Source of the DNA: Holophaga sp.
GTDB taxonomy: Bacteria; Acidobacteriota; Holophagae; Holophagales; Holophagaceae
DNA: 7,475 nt
Direction: 5' to 3'
NCBI GenBank assembly: GCA_030691225.1
Contig: JAUYES010000149.1
Coordinates: forward strand, 1 to 7,475
Part shown: positions 1 to 5,615 of the stretch, one piece after another
How positions within the stretch are numbered: position 1 is the stretch's first letter
How the letters are laid out: each line of letters starts with the position of its first letter
The notes under the pieces: model-generated
The model's database searches: none
The model's input: only the letters and a program-made list of their open reading frames with translations
What the model was told of the DNA's origin: nothing
Made by a program: the position numbers and the translations under genes

Positions 1-624
1 GAGCCCCATGAACAGCGAGCGGTAGCTGCCGCAGGCATCCTTGGGTGGCGTGTAGTCGTTGGTGAGCGCCTTCAGGCTGCGGAGGAGTTCTCCGGCCTCT
101 TCGTGCTCCGCCTGCATGACTCCGATGGGGCCTCGCACGCCGCCGAAACAGGCTTCAGGCTGGCCCTCGCCCGCTTCCAGGTTACGAATGTAGGGGAACA
201 GGATCTGCTCCTCCTTCTCCAGATGGGGCATCAGGTCAGCCATCAAGGAATGGAACAGACGTGAGATTTCGACCAGTTCGGGATGGTGGTCGCCGTGGAC
301 GTGCAGCACCCTATCCATGAGGGGTGCAACCCGGTGCAGCTCCTCGCGAGTGAAGGTATGGTGCTTGGCCTCGATATGGGCGATGAGGTCCGTGAGCGGA
401 GCCGCCGCCCAGGCCTCTGGATCCGTGACTCCATGGGGTCGACCGGAAAGCGTGTCGAGTTCGGCAATTACCTGAAGCGTGTCCAGGCCCGCCTTCGAGC
501 AGACCTCGTCCAACGTGCGATGACCGCCGCAGCAGTAGTCCAGGTTCAGGCGCTCGAAAATCCGCATGGCCTCGGGTAGGTGCAGCACGACATCGCCAAT
601 CTTGGTCTGAGGTGGGAAGGACAT
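1..624 (-). CDS. ric: Iron-sulfur cluster repair di-iron protein (RIC/YtfE/ScdA type), 3' end cut by window edge
   Basis: The 208 residues present read as a ScdA_N (DUF542) domain followed by a hemerythrin-like domain. Residues 1-60 carry the diagnostic D-Y-C-C-G-G motif (29-34, MSFPPQTKIGDVVLHLPEA at the start). Residues about 77-208 are histidine-rich helices with likely di-iron ligands H83/H88, H113/H114, H134 and E138 in HLEKEEQILFPYI, and a later Q-A-E-H-E-E. Family members are about 220-240 residues, so only the last helix, which normally carries the final His and Glu ligands, is missing beyond base 1. Known relatives repair Fe-S clusters damaged by NO or peroxide in the cytoplasm. ATG at 624-622 is preceded by GGAG (631-634 on the complement) at 6 nt. 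It is third in a minus-strand unit, 31 nt after the preceding stop, with no promoter visible in that gap. Family assignment is firm; the substrate clusters are not knowable from here. Confidence 0.93.
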   Translation of the reverse strand, partial: MSFPPQTKIGDVVLHLPEAMRIFERLNLDYCCGGHRTLDEVCSKAGLDTLQVIAELDTLSGRPHGVTDPEAWAAAPLTDLIAHIEAKHHTFTREELHRVAPLMDRVLHVHGDHHPELVEISRLFHSLMADLMPHLEKEEQILFPYIRNLEAGEGQPEACFGGVRGPIGVMQAEHEEAGELLRSLKALTNDYTPPKDACGSYRSLFMGL

Positions 625-655
625 AAGGATCTCCAAAGGAAGTGGGTGAAAAGAA

Positions 656-1165
656 TCAGGGACGCCGTAGCGCCGTGCGGAAGGCCGAGCCCTCCTTAAT
701 GCAGGCTGCAAGCAGGCCCTCTTGCTGCACCTGAGCGAGCAAAGGGGCAGGTTCGAAGTCCGAGGCGAGTACGACGATGGCTCCCGGTGGGTGGGCCTTC
801 AAGGCTTGCTTGGCCTTGGACAGTGGATGTCCGCCTTCAGCGATGATGGTGGCCACATCCAGGTGTGCCACCACAGATGTTTCACGGAACCATGGCGGCC
901 ATTCCGTTGCGATGACTGCAGCCATCGCTCCTTCCACCGCCGGTCCCTCCTGCCCCAGCGCCTTCCGGATGAGGCCAATCAGTTCCGGCAGGGGAAGACT
1001 CCCGACCTTGGCGGCCTGTTCCAGCGTGGCGAGCTTGGCCACCGTGGCGCGCAGGATGGGGTTCTTCAGCTTCACGAAGGCAGGCACGGCAGCGATCAAC
1101 GTGTCTTCGATTTCAGGGTGCGCATCCAAAAGGGCGCCCACCTTGGTGTGGGGCGTGATCTCCAT
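656..1165 (-). CDS. DUF1858 + DUF2249-like two-domain small protein
   Basis: This protein has 169 residues. Residues 1-65 (MEITPHTKVGALLDAHPE, then PAFVKLKNPILRATVAKLATLEQAAKVG) match the DUF1858 type of small helical domain often seen beside hybrid-cluster and hemerythrin proteins. Residues about 95-165 (HLDVATIIAEGGHPLSKAKQ, then PPGAIVVLASDFEPAPLLAQVQQEG) have the beta-alpha pattern of a TusA-like DUF2249 domain, in which small families are suspected to handle sulfur or redox partners. The DUF1858 half has no cysteine and the whole protein has a single one (in LLAACIKEG), so a metal or persulfide role through a CxxC pair is unlikely. No signal or membrane segment is seen, so it is probably cytoplasmic. 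Its ATG lies one base after the TGA of the upstream gene (TGAGATG) with GAGG a few bases before, indicating translational coupling. Role unknown; context ties it to NO and Fe-S stress. Confidence 0.82.
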   Translation of the reverse strand: MEITPHTKVGALLDAHPEIEDTLIAAVPAFVKLKNPILRATVAKLATLEQAAKVGSLPLPELIGLIRKALGQEGPAVEGAMAAVIATEWPPWFRETSVVAHLDVATIIAEGGHPLSKAKQALKAHPPGAIVVLASDFEPAPLLAQVQQEGLLAACIKEGSAFRTALRRP

Positions 1166-1166
1166 C

Positions 1167-2408
1167 TCAGGCCTCGTCGTACTGGAGCAGACGGCGGTCG
1201 CCTTCCAGGGCGCGCAGGCGTGTGAGGTCCTGAGTTACCTCCAGCGTGCCGAGGTAGGCACCAGCCTCGTCCCGCATGGCGAAGTAGCGGATGTGGACGA
1301 ACTTTCCTTGCATCTGGATCCAGAACTCGGCCACGCTCTGGCGGCCTGCCTTGAAGTCCGCCAGGATGCGGTCCACGATGTGCACGCTCTTGGGGGGGTG
1401 GCAGTTCTGCACGGAGCGTCCGATGATGGCGCGGCTGCGCTCGAAGACCCGCTCGGGCCCTTCGCTGAAGTAGGCCACCCGATCATCGGCATCGACGTAG
1501 GTAATGTCCACGGGCAACACCTGGAACATGGCCAGAAGCTGCTGGAAGGAGAGCGTGCCGCTGGGAAAGGCCACGGCCTGGGTCGCCGGAAGCTGGATGG
1601 CGCCTTCCACCACGCGGGCTTGGGGTGGATGGTAGTCGGTGCCGGGAGCCACCAGGCACCAGCCGTACTCCGCACTCTGGTGCCAGATTTCGCCCCACTG
1701 CTCCTCGGTGAACATCCCGAGGCACATGGGGAAGAGGATGTGCTCCTCTTTGTAAATCATGCCTTCCAGGGCCGCCAGGGTGGGCTCTAGCACGGTGTCT
1801 TTCAGGATCTTCAATTCCGCGCCGGACAGGGTCTCTTCTCGCAGCGCCAAGGTTGCTGCCTTCAGCAGTTCCCGCACCTCATCGTCCTTGCCCCACATTA
1901 CCTTGCTGGGGCCGGTGGTGCCATGCCGCTCCAGAACACTGAAGACGAGCTGCTCCTTGCGGCGGTAGTGCTTTTCCACATCCATCAGAGGCTGGAAGGC
2001 CTCCAGCACCGAGAGGCGCTCCGACATGGGCGTGATGGCATCCGCAAGGGAGGCCAGGCTCAGCACTCGCAGCCGGGCCGTTGTGATAGCGGTCTGGAGG
2101 GCAGCATTCTCCACCTTTAAATGCTGAATGGGGTGGCCGACTAGAAGGGGCATCGAGGGGCAGGGCTTGGCCATGACCTCCTTGAGCACCTCCGCGTGGA
2201 GGTCACACATGGAACGAACTTCTTCGGAAGACATTCCATCGCTCATCAACTGCTGCTCCATGGCCGCAATTTCGCTGGCGTCCACCTCGGCGATGAGGTT
2301 CTTGAGTTGTCCGCGCACATCCTCAGGCGCCTCACCCCGGTGCAAATGGAGGATCACTTCCTTCAGGGTCTGGATTCGCATTGCTTGGTTGTTGATCAGC
2401 TCGCTCAT
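1167..2408 (-). CDS. DUF438-hemerythrin-PAS protein (candidate di-iron/gas sensor or NO-stress protein)
   Basis: This protein has 413 residues in three parts. Residues about 10-80 are a DUF438 helical domain (TLKEVILHLHRGEAPEDVRGQL, then MCDLHAEVLKEVM). Residues about 90-235 are a hemerythrin-like bundle with candidate ligands H92/H96, H148 (HYRRKEQLVF), E152 and E221/E222 (YKEEHILFPM). Residues about 285-400 form a PAS_10-type domain with the signature NCHPPKSVHIVDRILADFKAG at 336-355. No output domain (kinase, GGDEF, HTH) follows, so if it senses a ligand it must signal through a partner or act as an enzyme. No signal peptide or membrane helix is seen. ATG 2408 is chosen over an upstream in-frame TTG at 2432 because GGAGG lies 4 nt before ATG and the TTG would place that SD inside the coding region. 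First gene of the leftward unit, one base from the next. Similar proteins are annotated only by domain; function is inferred. Confidence 0.9.
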   Translation of the reverse strand: MSELINNQAMRIQTLKEVILHLHRGEAPEDVRGQLKNLIAEVDASEIAAMEQQLMSDGMSSEEVRSMCDLHAEVLKEVMAKPCPSMPLLVGHPIQHLKVENAALQTAITTARLRVLSLASLADAITPMSERLSVLEAFQPLMDVEKHYRRKEQLVFSVLERHGTTGPSKVMWGKDDEVRELLKAATLALREETLSGAELKILKDTVLEPTLAALEGMIYKEEHILFPMCLGMFTEEQWGEIWHQSAEYGWCLVAPGTDYHPPQARVVEGAIQLPATQAVAFPSGTLSFQQLLAMFQVLPVDITYVDADDRVAYFSEGPERVFERSRAIIGRSVQNCHPPKSVHIVDRILADFKAGRQSVAEFWIQMQGKFVHIRYFAMRDEAGAYLGTLEVTQDLTRLRALEGDRRLLQYDEA

Positions 2409-2412
2409 GGGT

Positions 2413-2417
2413 CCTCC
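2413..2417 (-). promoter_or_regulatory. Ribosome binding site of the DUF438-hemerythrin-PAS gene
   Basis: GGAGG on the minus strand, 4 nt before ATG 2408. It settles the start at 2408 rather than at TTG 2432. Confidence 0.75.
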
Positions 2418-2428
2418 GGGACAACTCC

Positions 2429-2441
2429 CCAAAAAAATATC
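2429..2441 (-). promoter_or_regulatory. Predicted promoter (-10 and start point) of the leftward NO-stress unit
   Basis: Reading leftward, GATATT at 2441-2436 fits four of six bases of a sigma-70 -10 element and would start transcription near 2429, giving a leader of about 21 nt that contains the ribosome site. No recognisable -35 lies at the right distance (AGGCAT), which is usual for activator-dependent promoters. The call gains weight because the FNR-type box centre (2470.5) then falls at exactly -41.5. This is inferred from sequence spacing alone. Confidence 0.45.
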
Positions 2442-2457
2442 CGACTATTTTGGTCGG
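2441..2457. promoter_or_regulatory. Rrf2-family (IscR-type) operator-like palindrome
   Basis: CCGACTATTTTGGTCGG, with ATA at 2437-2439 as the left flank. Compared from memory with the IscR type 1 consensus core YYGACTRWWWYAGTCRR, it agrees at 16 of 17 positions; the flank agrees on the left and departs on the right. It lies between the FNR-type box and the -10 of the leftward promoter, touching the -10, a position suited to repression. Rrf2 regulators (IscR, NsrR, RirA and relatives) carry Fe-S clusters and respond to cluster loss or NO. Which family member acts here cannot be told, as no regulator gene is in the window. Confidence 0.55.
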
Positions 2458-2463
2458 AATGCC

Positions 2464-2477
2464 TTGATCGAGATCAA
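2464..2477. promoter_or_regulatory. FNR/DNR-type box (CRP-FNR family site)
   Basis: TTGATCGAGATCAA matches the consensus TTGAT-N4-ATCAA at all ten fixed positions, and flanking C and G extend the dyad to 16 bp. FNR responds to lack of oxygen through a [4Fe-4S] cluster and DNR/NnrR relatives to NO; both use this motif. It lies in the divergent gap between the DUF438 unit and the hemerythrin-rubredoxin gene and could serve either or both. Its centre is at -41.5 for the predicted leftward start. For the rightward gene a weak -10-like GATAGT at 2541-2546 would place it near -82.5, also a known class I position, but that promoter is much less certain. Confidence 0.75.
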
Positions 2478-2557
2478 GTCTCAGCAAGAACCTCAAAAGG
2501 GACTTGCTTCAGGTGAGGCCTCGGCCTGTTCTGGCCTTGAGATAGTCTTTTTGGGAA

Positions 2558-2562
2558 CGGAG
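2558..2562 (+). promoter_or_regulatory. Ribosome binding site of the hemerythrin-rubredoxin gene
   Basis: CGGAG followed by a 6-nt spacer and ATG 2569. The next in-frame ATG at 2590 has no comparable site, so 2569 is the preferred start. Confidence 0.65.
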
Positions 2563-2568
2563 TTGCCC

Positions 2569-3318
2569 ATGCTGCCTGTTGGTCCCCTGATGGTGGAGCA
2601 CCGCCTCATTGAGCGGATGATCGCCCTGCTAGGCCGAGAGGCCAAACGGATTCGCGCTACGGGGAAGGCCGACACGGATTTCGTCCTCGCGGGCATTGAG
2701 TTCATCCGGCTCTACGCGGACCGCAGTCATCACGGCAAGGAGGAGGAAATCCTCTTTCGTGAGCTAAAAACGAAACCACTATCAGCGAAACACCGGCTCG
2801 TGCTGGAAGAGCTGGAAGAGGAACACGTCCAAGGGCGGAAGGCGGTGGCGAGGCTGGCCACCGTCCGGGAGCGCGTCATCAAGGGTGAGGCGGCGGCCAT
2901 ACGTGACCTTGCGGCACTGCTGGAGGACCTTGCAAAGTTCTACCCAGCCCATATCGAAAAGGAGGATCGGGATTTCTTCCTACCCTGCATGGATTACTTC
3001 ACGGAAGACGAACGGGCAAGGCTCCTGGAAGAGGAAGATGCGTTTGACCGGAACCTCCTGACCGCCCATTTTGAAGGCTTCCTGGATGCGCGAGAGGGCA
3101 AGCCCTCAGCCGCTTCTGCGCCCGTCGAGCTTGAAGGTGCCGCAGCCACGCGCTATGGATGCATGGCCTGCGGTTACATTTACGATCCCCGCATGGGCGA
3201 CGCTGCTCAGCACATTCCTCCAGGGACTCCTTTCGATCAACTTCCTGATGAGTGGATCTGTCCCCACTGCCATGTGACTCGGAAGATGTTCATCGCTCAG
3301 GGGGGAAATCGCCCCTGA
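2569..3318 (+). CDS. Hemerythrin-rubredoxin fusion protein
   Basis: This protein has 249 residues. Residues about 1-170 are a hemerythrin-like four-helix bundle beginning MLPVGPLMVEHRLIERMI, with candidate di-iron ligands H11, H54/H55 and E58-E60 (HHGKEEEILF), H86, H128 and E130/E132 (HIEKEDRDFFLP). A short Ala/Pro/Ser-rich linker (about 178-192) leads to a rubredoxin domain (197-242) with cysteines C198, C201, C231 and C234 in YGCMACGYIYDP and DEWICPHCHVTRKMF. The second knuckle has CPHCH where CPxCG is usual. The layout suggests the rubredoxin iron passes electrons to the di-iron site, which could bind or reduce O2 or NO in the cytoplasm; this is inferred. The frame is open well upstream of 2569, but that part overlaps the divergent gene and the operators. 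The gene is monocistronic, and its last codons and stop lie inside the terminator stem. Confidence 0.9.
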   Translation: MLPVGPLMVEHRLIERMIALLGREAKRIRATGKADTDFVLAGIEFIRLYADRSHHGKEEEILFRELKTKPLSAKHRLVLEELEEEHVQGRKAVARLATVRERVIKGEAAAIRDLAALLEDLAKFYPAHIEKEDRDFFLPCMDYFTEDERARLLEEEDAFDRNLLTAHFEGFLDAREGKPSAASAPVELEGAAATRYGCMACGYIYDPRMGDAAQHIPPGTPFDQLPDEWICPHCHVTRKMFIAQGGNRP

Positions 3319-3332
3319 GCGATGAACATTTT
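3286..3332 (+). terminator. Strong hairpin terminator between convergent genes, overlapping the stop of the hemerythrin-rubredoxin gene
   Basis: Arms 3286-3303 and 3312-3329 are perfect 18-bp reverse complements around an 8-nt loop (3304-3311), followed on the plus strand by TTTT at 3329-3332. The stem is longer than most intrinsic terminators and includes the last codons and the TGA (3316-3318) of the plus-strand gene. On the minus strand the same stem comes 13 bases after the narK stop codon, but no T-run follows it there, so it would end leftward transcription less efficiently or act as a 3' stabilising structure. Confidence 0.8.
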
Positions 3333-3342
3333 GCGCAATCAA

Positions 3343-4869
3343 TTAAACGCGATGGGGCTTCCATCCCAGATAGCTCCACCCATTGAGCAGAAAGCAGAGC
3401 AAATAAAAGGCTGTGAATCCATACAGCGCGACCTGCGTGCTTCCCGAGGCAACGCTGCCCTTGAACACTGCGGGAATCAGAAAGCTCCCATAGGCCGCCA
3501 TGGCCGACATCCAGCCGACGGTAGGCCCAGCCAAGGCAGGGCCGACAGCCGCAGGAGCCATCTGGAACACAGCGCCATTCCCAAGCCCAGTGGCGACGAA
3601 GACCAACAGGAAGCACAGGAGGAATGGAACAAAGTGTGCCTCGGGGGCTGGCGCACTCTGGGCTAATTTAAGGAAGTGAGCCACTCCCAGGGTACCAATC
3701 ATCATCAAGACTAGTGACACCTGGGCGAGCCGTGCCCCACCCCATCGATCTGCCAGCCATCCACCAATAGGACGGGCAATACTTCCAACGAAGGCACCGA
3801 GCCAAGCATAGGCCAGCGGGCTGGGAGCATTGGGATTGGGATGACCGCCGGGGAGCTGTCCGAAGACGACCTTGAGCAGCAGAGGCAAGGCGCCACTGAG
3901 CCCAATGAAACTCCCGAACGTGCCGAGGTAAAGGAAAGACAGTGACCAGGTGTGCCCGTTTCGGAGAATGGCGAGCTGTGCATCAAGTCGCTGTTTGACG
4001 GTGCCTCGCAGCAGTTTCAGCAAGCCCAAGGCCGCCAGGATGGTGCCGATTAGGATGAGCCCTTGGCCGCCTAAACCCGGCTGAAGAATCAGGAGGGCCA
4101 GGACGCCCAGACCGGCTGCCAAGAATCCGAGCAGGTGAAGGCCCAGGATTCGCAGCACAGCGAGTGGTGTTGGCTCTGCATCCTGGCCTGGAAGGTTGTC
4201 CATGAAGAACCAAGCGGCCAGAGCCAACAAGGCCGCGATGGGCGCCCATAGCATCGCCCCATTCTGGATCCACATGGATTTACCCGCGGCAGTCAGATGG
4301 GGTGCTCCTGCCAAGGAGCCGAAAAGAGCTCCAGCCATGACCAGGGGCGTCGCGAACTGCATCACGCTGACACCGAGGTTCCCCAATCCACCGTTCAAGC
4401 CCAGCGCCGTGCCCACCAAACGCTTGGGCCAGAAGGGTGGCACATTGGCCATGCTGGACGCGAAGTTACCACCACCAATGCCAGAGAGGGCCGCCAGGAT
4501 CACGAAGGTGTGGAAGCTGGTGTTGCGGTCCTGAAGGGCGAACCCCGCGCCCAGGGCGGGGAGGATGAGCAGGGCGGTGGTAACCGCGATGGTGTTGCGT
4601 CCCCCGGCCACGGTCACGAGGAACGAACTCGGAATCCGGAGGGTTGAACCAACCAGCCCCGCAATGCTAATCAAGGTGAACAACTGGGCATCGGAGAAGG
4701 GGAATCCGGCCTCCTTCATGCGAACCGTGAGCACGCTCCAGAACATCCAGACCGAAAAGGCAAGGAGCAGCGATGGGATCGAAATGGCGAGATTCCGCCA
4801 GGCCCGTCGGGACCCGCCCCCCTGCCAGGAGGCTGCGTCTTCAGGGTTCCAGGTTGGAAGGTCAGCCAT
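3343..4869 (-). CDS. narK: NarK-type nitrate/nitrite transporter (MFS, NNP family)
   Basis: This protein has 508 residues and is an inner-membrane carrier with about twelve or more hydrophobic segments. The nitrate/nitrite porter signatures are both clear: GIGGGNFASSMANVPPFWPK with TALGLNGGLGNLGVSVMQ following (about 130-171) and GTFGSFIGLSGALPLLLK (about 316-333). The two substrate-binding arginines of the family fit R78 (LRIPSS) and R366 (SIARPIGGWLADRWG). It is longer than E. coli NarK (463): residues about 235-287 add two extra hydrophobic stretches between the two halves. Function may be nitrate uptake, nitrite export or exchange; sequence alone does not decide. ATG 4869 has GGAG (4875-4878 on the complement) at 5 nt and follows the 71-residue membrane protein by 12 nt, so it is the last gene of the molybdoenzyme operon. 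It ends with TAA facing the convergent terminator hairpin. Confidence 0.93.
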   Translation of the reverse strand: MADLPTWNPEDAASWQGGGSRRAWRNLAISIPSLLLAFSVWMFWSVLTVRMKEAGFPFSDAQLFTLISIAGLVGSTLRIPSSFLVTVAGGRNTIAVTTALLILPALGAGFALQDRNTSFHTFVILAALSGIGGGNFASSMANVPPFWPKRLVGTALGLNGGLGNLGVSVMQFATPLVMAGALFGSLAGAPHLTAAGKSMWIQNGAMLWAPIAALLALAAWFFMDNLPGQDAEPTPLAVLRILGLHLLGFLAAGLGVLALLILQPGLGGQGLILIGTILAALGLLKLLRGTVKQRLDAQLAILRNGHTWSLSFLYLGTFGSFIGLSGALPLLLKVVFGQLPGGHPNPNAPSPLAYAWLGAFVGSIARPIGGWLADRWGGARLAQVSLVLMMIGTLGVAHFLKLAQSAPAPEAHFVPFLLCFLLVFVATGLGNGAVFQMAPAAVGPALAGPTVGWMSAMAAYGSFLIPAVFKGSVASGSTQVALYGFTAFYLLCFLLNGWSYLGWKPHRV

Positions 4870-4881
4870 TGGGGCTCCGAT

Positions 4882-5097
4882 TCAAGGTTTTCGATCGAGG
4901 GAAGGCAGTTTCAAGGCAATCCAGAGGACCAAACCTGTCAGCACAGCAGAGACAGCAAAGGCGCCTGGCAACAGTCCTCGCTGCCCATCCAGAACCGCTG
5001 AGAGCACGGTCTCAAACAGGTAGACCTGGACTAGCACCACTACCAGCACAAGTCCGAGTGCAGCCATTGAAAGTTGCGACTTCGGAGAGGGCGTCAT
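4882..5097 (-). CDS. Small two-helix membrane protein of the nitrate reductase operon
   Basis: This protein has 71 residues. After a short polar start (MTPSPKSQ) come two hydrophobic stretches, residues about 10-33 (MAALGLVLVVVLVQVYLFETVL) and about 43-64 (LLPGAFAVSAVLTGLVLWIAL), ending with a charged tail. It has no cysteine and no histidine, so it cannot bind heme by the usual ligands. The start ATG overlaps the Rieske stop as ATGA, with GGAG 8 nt before, and narK follows after 12 nt. I do not recognise it with certainty; it resembles small proteins (DUF6755-like) seen near Rieske genes, an assignment made from memory. A role as anchor or assembly partner for the Rieske or the molybdoenzyme is an inference from position. 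Confidence 0.75.
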   Translation of the reverse strand: MTPSPKSQLSMAALGLVLVVVLVQVYLFETVLSAVLDGQRGLLPGAFAVSAVLTGLVLWIALKLPSLDRKP

Positions 5098-5615
5098 GAC
5101 TGGTTCTCCTCGACAGCCACAGTTGGCTTGGGAAGCTCACCCGTGATCCAGATGCCACCCGCTTTCTCCTCGACTCTCAAGGCCGACAGCGGACGCGTAG
5201 GAGGCCCTTGGACGGGAAATCCTCGCTCGATCTCGAAAAATCCCTGGTGACACGGGCATTCCAGCCTTCGCCCATCCCATCGAACCGAACAGCCTAGGTG
5301 GGTGCAGGTCTGGCGGTAGGCCCGCAGCTCGCCGTTGGTCGTTCTCACGAGGATGCAGCGGTCCTGCTCATCGCGATAAGTAAACAACCGGCTGTTGCCG
5401 GGAGAAACGTCACCCGTTTCGCAGATGCGAAGCGGCCCGAGGTTCTTGTGAGCCTGATCCGGTGCGCCCTCCAGGGGGCGTTTGCGTATAGCAAGGTAAC
5501 CGATGCCAGCGGTAAACCCTGCACTCACCACAGCCAGGAAGCGCACAAACTCGCGACGGCCGAAGTGGGCCTCCTCTGCGAGATCCAAGGGAAAGGCTTT
5601 TTTCCAGTGGGGCAT
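5094..5615 (-). CDS. Rieske [2Fe-2S] protein with twin-arginine membrane anchor
   Basis: This protein has 173 residues. A twin-arginine motif (FGRREFVRFL, R20-R21) leads into one hydrophobic helix (about 24-42), so the protein is probably exported folded by Tat and kept as an uncleaved anchor with its cluster outside. The Rieske fold follows (about 60-165) with both cluster loops: C104-T-H106-L-G-C109 and C120-P-C122-H123. C104, H106, C120 and H123 would bind [2Fe-2S]; C109 and C122 would form the usual disulfide. The second loop continues QGFFE in place of the GSxYD of high-potential bc1 types. ATG 5615 overlaps the preceding TGA as TGATG and has AAGGAGG 6 nt before it; an upstream in-frame GTG (5636) lacks this. 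No cytochrome b is encoded nearby, so it likely carries electrons for the molybdoenzyme. Role inferred; family certain. Confidence 0.93.
   Translation of the reverse strand: MPHWKKAFPLDLAEEAHFGRREFVRFLAVVSAGFTAGIGYLAIRKRPLEGAPDQAHKNLGPLRICETGDVSPGNSRLFTYRDEQDRCILVRTTNGELRAYRQTCTHLGCSVRWDGRRLECPCHQGFFEIERGFPVQGPPTRPLSALRVEEKAGGIWITGELPKPTVAVEENQS

Noticed and set aside
777..1790. Long open frame on the plus strand (337 codons) opposite the DUF438 and DUF1858 genes
   Set aside because: It is antisense to two genes with clear domains, has no ribosome site or recognisable protein features, and is the usual by-product of G+C-rich codon use on the other strand.
2128..2568. Upstream extension of the hemerythrin-rubredoxin frame
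   Set aside because: The frame stays open, but the extension overlaps the divergent DUF438 gene and both operators and lacks hemerythrin-like sequence. ATG 2569 has a good ribosome site and begins the domain.
3331..3338. TTGCGCAA palindrome between the convergent genes
   Set aside because: Eight bases is too short to claim a site, and it lies just downstream of the terminator with no promoter nearby.
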